Positions 54,821-64,000 of a stretch of DNA of 64,000 bases are shown here, piece after piece. Source of the DNA: Bicyclus anynana (taxonomy: Eukaryota > Arthropoda > Insecta > Lepidoptera > Nymphalidae); the NCBI RefSeq assembly GCF_947172395.1, contig NC_069093.1:10575561-10639560 (forward strand), in the 5' to 3' direction. Under the pieces are notes generated by a model. It saw nothing but the letters and a program-made list of their open reading frames with translations, was not told where the DNA came from and ran no database searches. How positions within the stretch are numbered: position 1 is the first letter of the stretch; each line of letters starts with the position of its first letter. A program made the position numbers and the translations under genes.

Positions 54821-55006
54821 CACTAGTTATTAATGTAAGATACACTATAGTTACATCATTTTGTTTTATATGTGAAAATGTACGGATGGTTGTAAGTTAC
54901 ACAGCGCTTTTCTCGTGAAAAATGTTCAAAGCTGTTTGTTAGTGTCAATTTTATTTGATGAGTGTGCAGAATTTTTGCTAGACTCATGTGTGAAACCGAA
55001 GCTTTA

Positions 55007-55374
55007 AGGTTGTAGCTCATTAGAGCCAATCGGGACGCGACCCGCACCGCCTCGTTGCTAGGCGTCCACTTGAAGTCGACAGGTTGTCCACGGGTGGACG
55101 CCGGGTTGTCATCAATGAACCTCGCGTTGTCAACGAATTTCCGAGTAGTCTACCAGCGTTTGGTTCACGCGAAGAAAGCATGCCAATGCCAACAGCGAGC
55201 TCTCATCGAGTGGTCCACTCGCAATCCGCGCGTGGACACCTCGCGAGCGATGCGGTGATGGTACGGAGTTGATGTAGTGAGCGCATGCCCATACAAATCC
55301 ATACAAAGAAAAATGACCACTCAAGTCGAGGCGGTGCGGGTCGGGTCCCGGATGGCTCTTATGAGCTACGACCT
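55007..55374. mobile_element. GC-rich MITE with about 50-bp inverted termini, TTAA flanks
   Basis: GGTTGTAGCTCATTAGAGCC ... CGACCCGCACCGCCTCG is mirrored by CGAGGCGGTGCGGGTCGG ... GGCTCTTATGAGCTACGACC. TTAA occurs at 55003-55006 and 55375-55378. The interior is GC-rich (GTCCACGGGTGGACGCCGGG) with GTGGAC/GTCCAC words that could pair. Superfamily not assigned; TTAA would suit piggyBac-type but the termini lack CCC. Confidence 0.8.
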
Positions 55375-55378
55375 TTAA

Positions 55379-56360
55379 TGTCAGTCATATAGCTACGTTA
55401 AGATACCAATATAACTGGAAGAAGATGGGTAAGTGGCCAGAAAGCACTAATTAAGCTGATTAATTAACAATAATAAAACATAAATCATCGTCGTGTTCGT
55501 GATAAAAAAGATGAATACTTATAGAGTTCAAAGAAGCGATTGGAAATGATATCAGTTTTATTACATCATACACACTAAACATTAGTCATACTTATAAAAA
55601 TCACGCATGACGAATACCATGTTACAAATGAATACAATGATAAGTGCTGTCAAATTAGAATAATATTAAAATATCGAGAGCTGGTGGGAAAAATTTACGT
55701 GTTGCTTTAAAAAGGGTAAAAATATTTCGTTTACGAACACGGTAGACAGTATCAATTTGATCTATATCAGAGTTATCATAAAAATTAATAATTAAAAAAA
55801 TATTAAAAAAATGTATTAAGTACTTAGAAGTAAAGTGTTTAATGGTTGTATGGAGTTTGCTATGTACGTTGCCTAAATTTAACTATAAAGACATTTTAAA
55901 TTGCTAGTTAATAACTTTACTTACTGTATAAACCAGACCAACGTATTTTACTTGGACGAGCATCTAACTGGTATGTAATATCATAATTATAACACTCTTA
56001 CATAATTCTTGAAATTTTATTCGTTTAAAAAGTACTTATCTTTAAAATGTAGATTCATTGGTTGACTTTTGTGCGGTATTCTGGGATAAATTTACGAGTG
56101 CAGCTGGGAGCAGGCTACATTTATAACGATTTCCAGGTGGATAAATTAATTGTAGTCTTCCGCTAGTTTGTCGAAATCTCCATTTACATTCCTTGGTAAA
56201 CGATAAAGAAGCAATAATTGCAAATTGATCAAGCCTCTCTATGAAATGGGCACGGACTCTTAGACAATAACTTATTTCCAACACGATAACAATTTATCCT
56301 AGTACGATGTTTTAGCATACGTCTAAAGTTTTCGTGTACTTAACACACATTACTATTCTA
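55379..56360. other. no supported gene
   Basis: AT-rich, ORFs short and unremarkable. Confidence 0.25.
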
Positions 56361-56398
56361 CACTAGCGGACGCCCGCGACTTCGTAGGCGTGAAATTC
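56361..56398 (+). repeat. ACTAGCGG core stub
   Basis: ACTAGCGGACGCCCGCGACT then TCGTAGGCGTGAAATTC, cut by the LINE tail that follows. Confidence 0.7.
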
Positions 56399-56592
56399 TG
56401 GAAGTCCGAACCGATGGACGTTGGGATCCCAAGGGGCTGGAATGGCGACCCCGCATCGGAAAGCGCGGTGTTGGTTGACTCCCCACTAGGTGGACCGAGG
56501 ACATCAAGCGGGTTGCAAGGAGCCACTGGATGCTCGCGGCTCGAAACCGTTTTGTTTGGTAGTTCACGCAAAAGGACTATGTCCAACAGTAC
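56399..56592 (+). mobile_element. RTE-type LINE fragment
   Basis: CCGATGGACGTTGGGATCCC, GGCTGGAATGGCGACCCCGC, AGGTGGACCGAGGACATC and AAAGGACTATGTCCAACAG. Short, 5'-truncated and without the ATG tail. Confidence 0.75.
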
Positions 56593-57014
56593 AATTGTAA
56601 AAATAATTATTTTAACAACAAATTTCAATTTATATCGTTTCGTTTCATTTTATTTCACACTCATTCAAAAATAATCGGAGCTAGAAAGTGAACCATAATT
56701 CGTACTAAGGAATAATGTTTCACATTCGCCAAATACTATCGATTTAGGTGTGGTTTTTGATAATGTGATAAGACGCGAACATCTAATCACTATTTACATT
56801 AGATTATACGTTACAAATTTTCCTTTATATAAGTTGCATCTACAGTTATGTGCCTCGCATAGTTCAGTTTACATCTATCATTTATTTTATATTTTGTTTT
56901 TTACGTTTTTCACCGATCTCTATCACATCAGACAGTAAGTGATTTCTCTCTTGCTTGTATTATAAAGTGTCAGTCATCATAATAATTATTATCGACCTTT
57001 TTAACGGTCTAATA
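56593..57014. other. no supported feature
   Basis: AT-rich spacer. Confidence 0.25.
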
Positions 57015-57362
57015 GTCTAATTCACTAACTTAGAGGTATGTTTTTTTTTATTCTTTACAAGTTAGCCCTTGACTACAATCTCACCTAAGATGTAAGCGGG
57101 CTAACTTGTTAGTAGGATGAAAATCCACACTCCTTTCGGTTTCTATACGGCAGCGTACCGGAACGCTAAATCGCTTGGCGGTACGTCTTTGCCGGTAGGG
57201 TGGTAACTTACTTGATATAAACGGAATTGAGATTCTATGGAACAAAATACGTCATCCGGTGTCAACTGGTGGATATCATAGTAGGTAGAAAACATTTCTC
57301 AGATGTTTATTTTAATAGGTTGATAATAAAGATCAAAATAGTGAATAGGCCAGCCGGCCAGG
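57015..57362. mobile_element. MITE copy split by SINE family B
   Basis: TCTAATTCACTAACTTAG (57016-57033) and the body from 57209 (AATTGAGATTCTATGG to AATAGTGAATAGGCCAGC) are parts of the MITE at 47328. A 168-bp family B SINE sits between. Confidence 0.6.
57041..57208 (-). mobile_element. SINE family B, short, nested
   Basis: T-run, TTACAAGTTAGCCCTTGAC, GGGCTAACTTGTTAGTAGG and GGTACGTCTTTGCCGGTAGG; a deletion removes CTGATGGTAAGTGATGATG. Confidence 0.8.
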
Positions 57363-57404
57363 CCTTCCTAATTACTGGAACGGGTGTAATAATATGTTGT
57401 TTAG

Positions 57405-57545
57405 ACCCACCACGTTGACTATTGCAGGTTGGCGGGCTTGAGCCGATAATGTTTGATTCTTTAACGTTATGATAAATACCAGGATTGACGGCTTCACGTG
57501 CTCTTCCAGGCAAGGATGTAATAGCATCAATTTCCAACTTTAGTA
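57405..57545 (+). repeat. GACGGCTTAACG-family fragment
   Basis: ACCCACCACGTTGACTATTG, AGGTTGGCGGGCTTG and TTGACGGCTTCACGTGCTC in order. Confidence 0.5.
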
Positions 57546-57684
57546 TGAAAAAAGCCCGATCCAGAACTTTGTGAACGATTTATATCGCACAATCACAAAC
57601 TATATTCTATTAGGGTTGTATATTTTATTTACTTATCTACATCTTGAAAACAATAACAGAGCCTACCTATATAAAATGTAGCAA

Positions 57685-57848
57685 TACATATAAATAAAAT
57701 TGAAGTGTCTGTCTGCACAAATTCTGGAAGATAGAGGAGGTTATGGAACAACTTAAAGGCTACTTTTTATCCCGAAAAAAAATTAGTGTTCCCGCGGGAT
57801 TTGTGAAAATTGATTTTTTCGTGGATGAAGTCGAGCGTTCGCTAGTTA
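57685..57848 (-). repeat. ACTAGCGG-type repeat
   Basis: ATAAAATTGAAGTGTCTGTC, TACTTTTTATCCCG, GTGTTCCCGCGGGATTTG and AAGTCGAGCGTTCGCTAG. Confidence 0.68.
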
Positions 57849-58438
57849 ACAATAAATGTCGCTTGTCTATTGGTGTTGTATTGAGAATCACTAAAATTAC
57901 AAAATGCGAATAAAGTTTATTTTTTAGTGAGTTTGTAATATCCCCTTCGATACGATATTATCTGGTAATGATCTTATCTACCTTTTTCTATATAGGATAG
58001 GCAGTAAAGATACTTCAATTACAAGAAAAAATATCTGTTTTCTAGTAAAGTGTAGTATTAACGTAGTAGGAACATACAACTATTTACTATTAGGTATATG
58101 TTACGTTCCTACAAAATCACCGCAAAAAGCGATCCGAATTCAGTCACTCCTCTGATCCACACATGCACAATTCTGTGTTACATTATAATATTTATATTAC
58201 AAGAATACAATTGTTTTTACACTTCCTGAACACATAACTCGATATTGTTGACAATATTTAGTTAGATATTATTTGTTTAAAAAACTTCTTTGTTATTTGT
58301 TTAAAAAAATCCCTGCACAGGATACTTGCTGGTATACACAATCTACATCAAGGTTTTCAAAAATGAGTCACGTTCACAAAGAAACGTTTCATTGTTTCTA
58401 CAAAAACTTATTCGGAATTTTTTGTTCTAACCTAAAGC
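57849..58438. other. upstream region of I29 copy 1
   Basis: AT-rich without recognised repeats. A plus ORF at 58273-58539 overlaps the promoter and 5'UTR of copy 1 and is not considered coding. Confidence 0.35.
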
Positions 58439-58475
58439 TATATAAAGTTGTGATATCACCGCGGTTACTCATTAC
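58439..58475 (+). promoter_or_regulatory. core promoter of I29 inhibitor copy 1
   Basis: A TATATAAAG box at 58439-58447 is followed about 30 bp later by TCATTA at 58469-58474, a fit to an arthropod initiator. This puts the predicted start of transcription near 58471, giving a 5'UTR of about 74 nt without an intron. The arrangement matches that of copy 2, which raises confidence. Confidence 0.55.
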
Positions 58476-58544
58476 AATACATTTTAAATTGTCATTGTCG
58501 TACTTCGCGAAACGTGTTTCGTTGAATTTTGAGAATTAAGGAAA

Positions 58545-58847
58545 ATGCAAAAACTAACATGTCTCTTCTTGTTTGTGTTAGCCGTAATGGCAGAAGTAGA
58601 AGAAAGACCCGATTACAAAATTGATGACGCACCGGCTCTGTTCGAAAAGTTCATCAAAGATTACGATAGAAATTATAAGGATGAAGAAGAAAAGGAACTT
58701 CGATACCAAGCATTTCTGGAAACGCTAAAGGGTGTGATTGAAAGGAATGAAAAGGAAACCAACCCTGAAATTGTTTACTCTATCAATGAATTCGCAGATT
58801 TAACTGCAGAGGAGAAGAATGCTATGCTGGACGAGCAAATCGACTAA
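58545..58847 (+). CDS. secreted I29-domain cysteine protease inhibitor (copy 1)
   Basis: The 100-residue product starts with a signal peptide (about residues 1-16, MQKLTCLFLFVLAVMA). The rest is a single cathepsin propeptide inhibitor (I29) domain, about residues 27-95. The degenerate ERFNIN helix reads E-KEL-R-YQ-A-F-LE-T-LKG-V-IER-N at about 50-70, with the usual first N replaced by T. The segment INEFADLT at about 85-92 matches the conserved NxFaDlt stretch of papain-family propeptides. No mature protease follows, so this is a stand-alone inhibitor like the Bombyx cysteine protease inhibitors (family knowledge), expected to be secreted and to inhibit cathepsin L-like enzymes. The start codon follows an A-rich GGAAA context and gives the signal peptide directly. 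A TATA box lies about 100 bp upstream. A probable 3'UTR intron starts at 58859. The paralogue is 2.2 kb downstream on the same strand. The family call is solid; the target enzyme is inferred. Confidence 0.88.
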   Translation: MQKLTCLFLFVLAVMAEVEERPDYKIDDAPALFEKFIKDYDRNYKDEEEKELRYQAFLETLKGVIERNEKETNPEIVYSINEFADLTAEEKNAMLDEQID

Positions 58848-59129
58848 GAGACTCGTAGGTACGTAATAAAATTATTATGACTTGACTATGATCGCTTGAG
58901 GATGTTTCAATTAGCAGGTGCCTGCAACCACGACGCCTGGAACACCTGGACACTAGAGCACCTGTAATTTCACTTGTAACTGTAGAATATATAGTTATTT
59001 TTAAATTATTAATAAATTATTGAAATGAATGAAGCAGACAAAATGTATCTATCTATATATACTTATGATATATCTGTAGAGGTCAATTCTGTACATGAAA
59101 TATATTTCCAAGATCTACTACTACCTATC

Positions 59130-59484
59130 TATCAGGGGTGATTATTGATCAACACTGATGCCAAAAATGCAATCAATAAAATTTTTGTCTGTCTGTCTGT
59201 ATGTTCGTTATAGAAACAAAAACTCTCTACTCGACGGATTTTAACGAAACTTGGAACAATTATTCTTCATACTCCTGGGCAGGTTTATACTTTGCATTAC
59301 GCTACGATCAATAGGAGCAGTACAGTGAAGGGAAATGTTTGGAAAACGGGAGAAGTTACTCCATTTACTTTCATTTTTACAGCGATACTACTACTACTAC
59401 TACTACTACTACTAGTACTACTACTACTTAAGGGCAGGATTAAAAAGGTCTAAGGTCGGACGAAGTCGCGGGCCTTCGCTAGTC
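59130..59484 (-). repeat. ACTAGCGG-type repeat with CTA microsatellite
   Basis: AGGGGTGATTATTGATCAAC, GTCTGTCTGTCTGTATG and CTACTCGACGGATTTTAACG, then CTACTACTACTACTACTAC (59388-59426) and GACGAAGTCGCGGGCCTTCG. Inside the 3'UTR intron of copy 1. Confidence 0.68.
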
Positions 59485-59594
59485 TATACTTATAATCTAA
59501 AACTGGTACCTAATAAATTCACTCCTTATCATGTTCAATACTGAGAGTTGTTTACATTTGAATTCAACATCTACATACGACTGTACTGAAATTA

Positions 59595-59778
59595 TTAAGA
59601 GATAAAGTTTCTGGTGTTACATATAAGCGGTAAAATCTAGATCTACTGAAATTATTTTGGATATTCTCTTACTACTAGTCAGCCACGTTGTTTTGTGAGT
59701 GTCACAGGCTATATTTTATCCCCGTATTCTCACTGGAACGTGAAAGACGCGGGTGAAATCGCGGAGTGTCGACTAGTA
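59595..59778 (+). repeat. ACTAGCGG-type repeat, CTCTGGATC sub-family
   Basis: GGTAAAATCTAGATCTACTG, GTGAGTGTCACAGGCTAT, ATCCCCGTATTCTCACTGG and GGGTGAAATCGCGGAGTGTC. Confidence 0.65.
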
Positions 59779-60125
59779 ATTTATAAATAGAATGTGTGAA
59801 AGATACGTTACGCACTAAGATAAACCGCTTTGAAGAAAATGCTTGTATTATTAACACTACAAGGTCATAATAAGTGTACCTTAGCTACACTTTTAAAATT
59901 ACTAGGATGTAAAGAAGAAACTTAGTTATAATTTAATTTAAATGAATACTGCATTATAATAAAAGGGGACTTCCTCTTTATTATCGCAATATTTTATATG
60001 TAGATTACAATCATGCTCATTATGTCATGCATGAAGAGCATTTTGTATCTTACAAAACCGTGAATTCGTGGTTCGTTATAAATTATCGTTATATTCTACT
60101 TACAAAATGTTTTTATTCTTTTCAG

Positions 60126-60240
60126 GAGCACTCGAACTGGCCTGTTTACTTCATTTTTCGATATTTATTAATTAATTAAGATAAAATAATTATTAAAATA
60201 GTTGTTTAAGTCAAATAAATGTTTTTTTTTTATCAATTTG
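60126..60240 (+). other. probable non-coding last exon and polyA site of I29 inhibitor copy 1
   Basis: Sequence after the acceptor at 60125 has no useful ORF. An AATAAA hexamer is at 60214-60219, followed by a T-rich run from about 60221. This is read as the terminal 3'UTR exon. Confidence 0.42.
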
Positions 60241-60983
60241 TCTCTTAATTTCTATCTATCAATAATTTTTAAGTGATATTTTTTATATAAAACTTTAGGT
60301 GTAGGTTAAGTTTCAACTATTACTATATGTTTTACACAATCACCTAGCAAACTAATTATTGCAAGCTGCCAAACAAAAATTGCTTAGCTTTCAAGGATTT
60401 GTATACAGAAATTAACAAAACAAATGCTATATTTTAGCATAGCATTCAAATTCGTTAGCATTGCAGATGAAAAAATATACTAACGGATGCTCGCGACTTT
60501 GAAAATATGAAATATACTTTTTCACGAATCCCGCGGGAAACATGGATTTTCCAGGACAAAAAAGTAGCCTTGATGTTGCTCAAAAACCTCCGCTGTCCTC
60601 CCAAGATCAAGATTGTCCTAGACAATCTTGACAGACAGACAGACATAAGGTTTAATACATTCGATTGTATAGTAATGTTTAAATAACCTTTAGGCACTTA
60701 CTAACAGCCAGTTTCTTCATGTAAAGCTAAAGCAACAGTAAAATTAGTAAGTAGTTAAGAAGACTTTATTTTTCAGTGAATAAGACCGTCACTTTTGATT
60801 TATAACGTTACTTTGACTGTTACTTGCGATGAAGAAACTGGCCGTAAAACAGTTATTTATGATCATCAGACAAACATTACGATTATTTATACATATTGAT
60901 GATATCATATAATATATAATATGCTCGGTCAATACAGTATAATTAAGTATTTATTTTTATCACATTGTTGTCTACTTGACCGA
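60241..60983. other. spacer between the two I29 genes
   Basis: AT-rich sequence. The only recognised item is an ACTAGCGG-type repeat copy at 60475-60690, listed separately. Regulatory sequence for copy 2 would lie in the last few hundred bases. No specific operator is claimed. Confidence 0.3.
60475..60690 (+). repeat. ACTAGCGG-type repeat, diverged
   Basis: TACTAACGGATGCTCGCGAC, GAATCCCGCGGGAAACATGG, AAAAAGTAGCCTTGATG and GACAGACAGACAGACATAAG. Confidence 0.65.
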
Positions 60984-61021
60984 GTATATAAGGAAAAACA
61001 ACATTTAACTCAATCATTGTG
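60984..61021 (+). promoter_or_regulatory. core promoter of I29 inhibitor copy 2
   Basis: GTATATAAGG at 60984-60993 is a good TATA box. TCATTG at 61014-61019 lies about 30 bp downstream and fits an initiator. The 5'UTR would be about 62 nt, with the first ATG at 61078 opening the CDS. Confidence 0.6.
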
Positions 61022-61077
61022 CAACAATCAACATACCATTAAACTCGTATTTGTGTTAGTAACAATACAAGGAAGTC

Positions 61078-61380
61078 ATGCAAAAACTGACGTTATTAAT
61101 TTTATTTGTGGTGGCTATAATGGCTCAAGCCGAAGACAATAAACCCCAATACGATTTGACAGATGGACCAGCTCTGTTTGCAAAGTTTATCAAGGATTTC
61201 AACAAGGTATACAAGGATGAAGCCGACAAAGAGGTCCACTACCAAGAGTTTCTCAAATCATTAGAGGTCATAAACAAAGCGAATGCTGCAAACTCCGGTG
61301 CAACGTTCGATATCAATGCACTTGCTGATTATACTCCTGAGCAGAGGAAGAATTTGCACGGAGTCAGGCGAAATAATTAA
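61078..61380 (+). CDS. secreted I29-domain cysteine protease inhibitor (copy 2)
   Basis: The product is again 100 residues, with a signal peptide at about 1-17 (MQKLTLLILFVVAIMAQ) and an I29 domain at about 29-95. It shares the framework GPALFAKFIKDFNKVYKDE and DINALADYTPEQ with copy 1. The ERFNIN positions have drifted: D-KEV-H-YQ-E-F-LK-S-LEV-I-NKA-N, so E, R and the first N are all replaced. The phenylalanine of the NxFaD stretch is L here. Copy 2 may therefore bind a different enzyme or bind more weakly (inference). It is a tandem paralogue of copy 1 on the same strand, with its own TATA box and a probable intron 2 bases after the stop codon. The C-terminus is basic (GVRRNN), whereas copy 1 ends acidic (DEQID). 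Confidence 0.88.
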   Translation: MQKLTLLILFVVAIMAQAEDNKPQYDLTDGPALFAKFIKDFNKVYKDEADKEVHYQEFLKSLEVINKANAANSGATFDINALADYTPEQRKNLHGVRRNN

Positions 61381-61406
61381 AGGTTAATATTTTATTGTAA
61401 TCAAAC

Positions 61407-61698
61407 ATACATAGCCGTGATAGCCCAGTGGATATGACCTCTGCCTCCGATACCGGAGGGTGTGGGTTCGAATGCGGTCCGAGGCATGCACCTCCAACTT
61501 TTCAGTTGTGTGCATTTTAAGAAATTAAATATCACGTGTCTCAAATGGTGAAGGAAAAACATCGTGAGGAAACCTGCATACTAGAGACTTTACTCAATTC
61601 TCTGCGTATGTGAAGTCTGCCAATCCGCATTGGGCCAGCGTGGTAGACTATTGGCCTAACCCCTCTCATTCTTAGAGGAGACTCGGGCTGATAATGAT
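61407..61698 (+). mobile_element. SINE family A, full length, with target duplication
   Basis: AGCCGTGATAGCCCAGTGG, GGGTTCGAATGCGG, AAACATCGTGAGGAAACCTG, ending GGGCTGATAATGAT. TAATCAAAC at 61398-61406 and 61699-61707 is the 9-bp target duplication. It lies in the 3'UTR intron of copy 2, 30 bp after the stop codon. Confidence 0.92.
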
Positions 61699-61891
61699 TA
61701 ATCAAACCTATTTCAATTTGGCTTAGTTAACAAACACTTTTATTAATGTCTTTGTCTGTTTGTTGTTTTACTCTAGTTAGAAATGAATATTCTACAGAGA
61801 AAAGTTCGAATCAAACTTACTTTACATTTTCTAAATAACCATTATTTAATAATCTGCATTATCAATCATTTTTAAAGGCCCACTACAGAGG

Positions 61892-62079
61892 ACAGCAGGT
61901 TAATTTACTAACATTGTGTTGACTTATACGAAATTGAGAGTTTATGTAACAAATGACATTCGGTAACTGGCAACACTTCGTGCATATCATACAGTAAGTA
62001 AATGGATATTTCTCAGTCGATTTGTTGTTTAGTTTTATAGGATGTTAATAAATAGCAAATTAGTGAATAGGCCAGCAGG
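61892..62079. mobile_element. MITE copy (CAGCAGG termini)
   Basis: ACAGCAGGTTAATTTACTAA at the left, TATACGAAATTGAGAGTTTA inside and AGTGAATAGGCCAGCAGG at the right. Confidence 0.7.
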
Positions 62080-62206
62080 TCTGCCTACTTACGATATAAA
62101 TATGAGTCAACAACATAACTACAACAAGTATCAGTCTCAGTAGAGGTACAACATCTAAACAGCTTCTAGTCGATTTACTACTAGCTTTTATTTACATATT
62201 TGGTGT

Positions 62207-62271
62207 ACAACCTATGGTAAGAGAAAATGTAAATACATGTAGTATTTACATTTTCTCTTACCAAAGGTTGT
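62207..62271. repeat. long hairpin, 30-bp arms
   Basis: The left arm 62207-62236 (starting ACAACCTATGGTAAGAG) pairs with 62242-62271 over 29 of 30 positions around ATGTA. It lies in the predicted intron of I29 copy 2. Confidence 0.85.
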
Positions 62272-62467
62272 CTGGGAGAGATCGCTTTAGCGATAAGGCC
62301 GCCGGTGCATGCTATTGGTAGTTATTAATTTTTTTATTTGTTTTTAACTATATTTTGTGCAATAATGAGTTTCAGATAAATATTATTTTAAATTATATCT
62401 AAATGTGTAAGCATTAATAAAATCATTACTTGATAATAATTATTAACAGTTTTTCTTTTTGTTTCAG

Positions 62468-62530
62468 GTAAAATAGCGTTAAGGAAATATCCAGCGATAT
62501 AGTATTTTTAAGTATAATAAATTATTAAAA
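62468..62530 (+). other. probable last exon and polyA site of I29 inhibitor copy 2
   Basis: This short stretch follows the acceptor and ends at AATAAA (62516-62521). It directly abuts the long ATC microsatellite that begins about 62548. Confidence 0.42.
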
Positions 62531-62547
62531 CCATTCTACTTACTTTT

Positions 62548-63040
<493 letters not shown>

Positions 63041-63095
63041 ATGATCATTAGCAACCCAATGACTCACTGTTGACCACGAGTCTTCTCTCAGAATA

Positions 63096-63448
63096 AGTGG
63101 TGGAACGAGCTATGCTAGGAGTATCTTTGTGTGATCGAATCAGAAATGAGGAGATCCGCAGAAGAACTAAAGTTACCGACATACCTCAACGTATCGTGAA
63201 GCTGAAGTGGCAATTTTCGAAGAGCCGATGGCCGTTAGGGTCCCAAGGTGCTGGAATGGCGGCCTCGCACCAGAAAGAGCAGTGTTGGTCGACCCCCCAC
63301 CAGGTGGACTGACGACATCAAGCGAGACGCAGGTATTCGCTGGACAGGCATTCGCAGGCGGCTCAGTATCGTAATGTAAAAGTCCCCACAAAAGGCCTAT
63401 GTCCTGCAGTGGACGTCCATCGACTGACATGATGATGATGATGATGAA
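63096..63448 (+). mobile_element. RTE-type LINE 3' end with ATG tail
   Basis: GGTGGAACGAGCTATGCTAG, ATGAGGAGATCCGCAGAAG, CCACCAGGTGGACTGACGAC and GGACGTCCATCGACTGACAT, then GATGATGATGATGATGA. A deletion of about 30 bp removes the GGCGGGGCACATAG part. Confidence 0.8.
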
Positions 63449-63449
63449 A

Positions 63450-63598
63450 TAAACATCAAATCAATTGACAAAATGTCTTCTACTTTCTGTATGATACACA
63501 CCAGTAAGCACCGGATGACATTTGTTACATAGAATCTCAATTTTGTATATGTCAACTAAACATACGTCAAAGATAGTGAATTAGCCGGCTGGCCCTAG
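63450..63598 (-). mobile_element. MITE copy truncated by the LINE tail
   Basis: Complement of 47338-47470: AAACATCAAATCAATTGAC, AAGCACCGGATGACATTTG and ACGTCAAAGATAGTGAATTAG. The other terminus is missing at the LINE junction. Confidence 0.7.
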
Positions 63599-64000
63599 TA
63601 TAATCTTGTTGTTCATAAGTTTGTCAAGACAGTTTTTGTGAAGAAGTTATCGAGTCCTTCCAAGTTAACTCGCTAGTATATTAGACTACATAACAGGTGA
63701 ATTGGCAAGCTTGCACACTTAAGCTTACGATGTGAAATAAAATAAAAATAAAAACAATATTAACATCATGTGATATCATAGTCAAACGTGAATTTGTTGT
63801 AAAAATAAACTTAATTATAAGGGGGTACAAACTTTAATATTAAATGGTATTAAAGTTTGTACCGCCTTCGGTTTGATATTAATAATAAATATAACAGTAA
63901 TACAAAATAAATCATCAAAATTACCTAATTACTTAAAGTTTTGACGGAACCCTCTGTTCCAAGTTTTTTATTTATTATTTTTAATTGTAGGTATGTAACG
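63599..64000. other. no gene; 16-bp hairpin at 63824-63862
   Basis: GGTACAAACTTTAATA and its perfect complement surround a 7-nt spacer. The rest is AT-rich to the window end. Confidence 0.4.

Larger units (their letters stand above)
58859..60125 (+). other. probable 3'UTR intron of I29 inhibitor copy 1
   Basis: A donor fitting the consensus (TAG|GTACGTAA) lies 11 bases after the stop codon. A strong acceptor (TTTTTATTCTTTTCAG) ends at 60125. The intron would be about 1.27 kb and holds a CTA microsatellite and two copies of the ACTAGCGG-type dispersed repeat. Copy 2 has a matching layout. A transcript is needed to prove splicing. Confidence 0.5.
61383..62467 (+). other. probable 3'UTR intron of I29 inhibitor copy 2
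   Basis: A donor AAG|GTTAAT lies directly after the TAA stop. A long pyrimidine tract ending TTTTTGTTTCAG closes at 62467. The 1.08-kb interval contains a young SINE (61407-61698, with target duplication), a MITE (61892-62079) and a 30-bp-arm hairpin (62207-62271). Position and phase relative to the stop mirror copy 1. Confidence 0.5.

Noticed and set aside
58273..58539. 88-codon ORF upstream of I29 copy 1
   Set aside because: It overlaps the TATA box and 5'UTR of the real gene and ends just before its start codon; no similarity recognised.

Overview
This is a eukaryotic window, almost certainly from a lepidopteran and probably a butterfly. The evidence is an AT-rich background packed with short interspersed repeat types that I recognise as common in moths and butterflies. 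They include three tRNA-derived SINE families, the ACTAGCGGACGCCCGCGACTTCG dispersed repeat with its CCCTAC minisatellite, RTE-type LINE 3' ends tailed by ATG repeats, and several MITEs. The only convincing host genes encode small secreted cathepsin-propeptide (I29) inhibitor proteins, a type known from Bombyx. No bacterial, organellar or viral genome organisation is visible. Species cannot be given from sequence alone.

Layout. 1-7.9 kb: fragmented SINEs, a complete hAT-type MITE with 8-bp target duplication (3950-4306) and a 92-bp minisatellite (5159-5850). 7.9-13.55 kb: a nested insertion. A 5.3-kb LTR retrotransposon (8108-13401) has LTRs that look identical, a tRNA-Tyr-type primer site, a polypurine tract and one long ORF of unknown function with no visible reverse transcriptase. 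It sits inside a fold-back element that carries a hammerhead-ribozyme-like motif. An uninterrupted copy of that fold-back element lies at 19451-19755, flanked by a 16-bp target duplication. 14-22 kb: RTE LINE tails and SINEs. 22.27-23.64 kb: a decayed piggyBac-like element flanked by TTAA. 24-58 kb: a long gene-poor stretch of SINEs, LINE ends, MITEs, fold-back elements and a CCCTAC minisatellite (51.3-51.9 kb), with many nested insertions.

58.4-62.5 kb is the genic part. Two tandem plus-strand genes each encode a secreted protein of 100 residues with a signal peptide and a stand-alone I29 domain. Both have a TATA box about 30 bp before an initiator-like TCATT. Both appear to have one intron that starts a few bases after the stop codon, and a short non-coding last exon with AATAAA. 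The shared architecture supports a tandem duplication. 62.5-63.05 kb is an interrupted ATC microsatellite of about 490 bp, followed by another RTE tail and MITE.

All calls come from reading the sequence. Repeat boundaries without a stated target duplication are approximate to about 10-20 bp.
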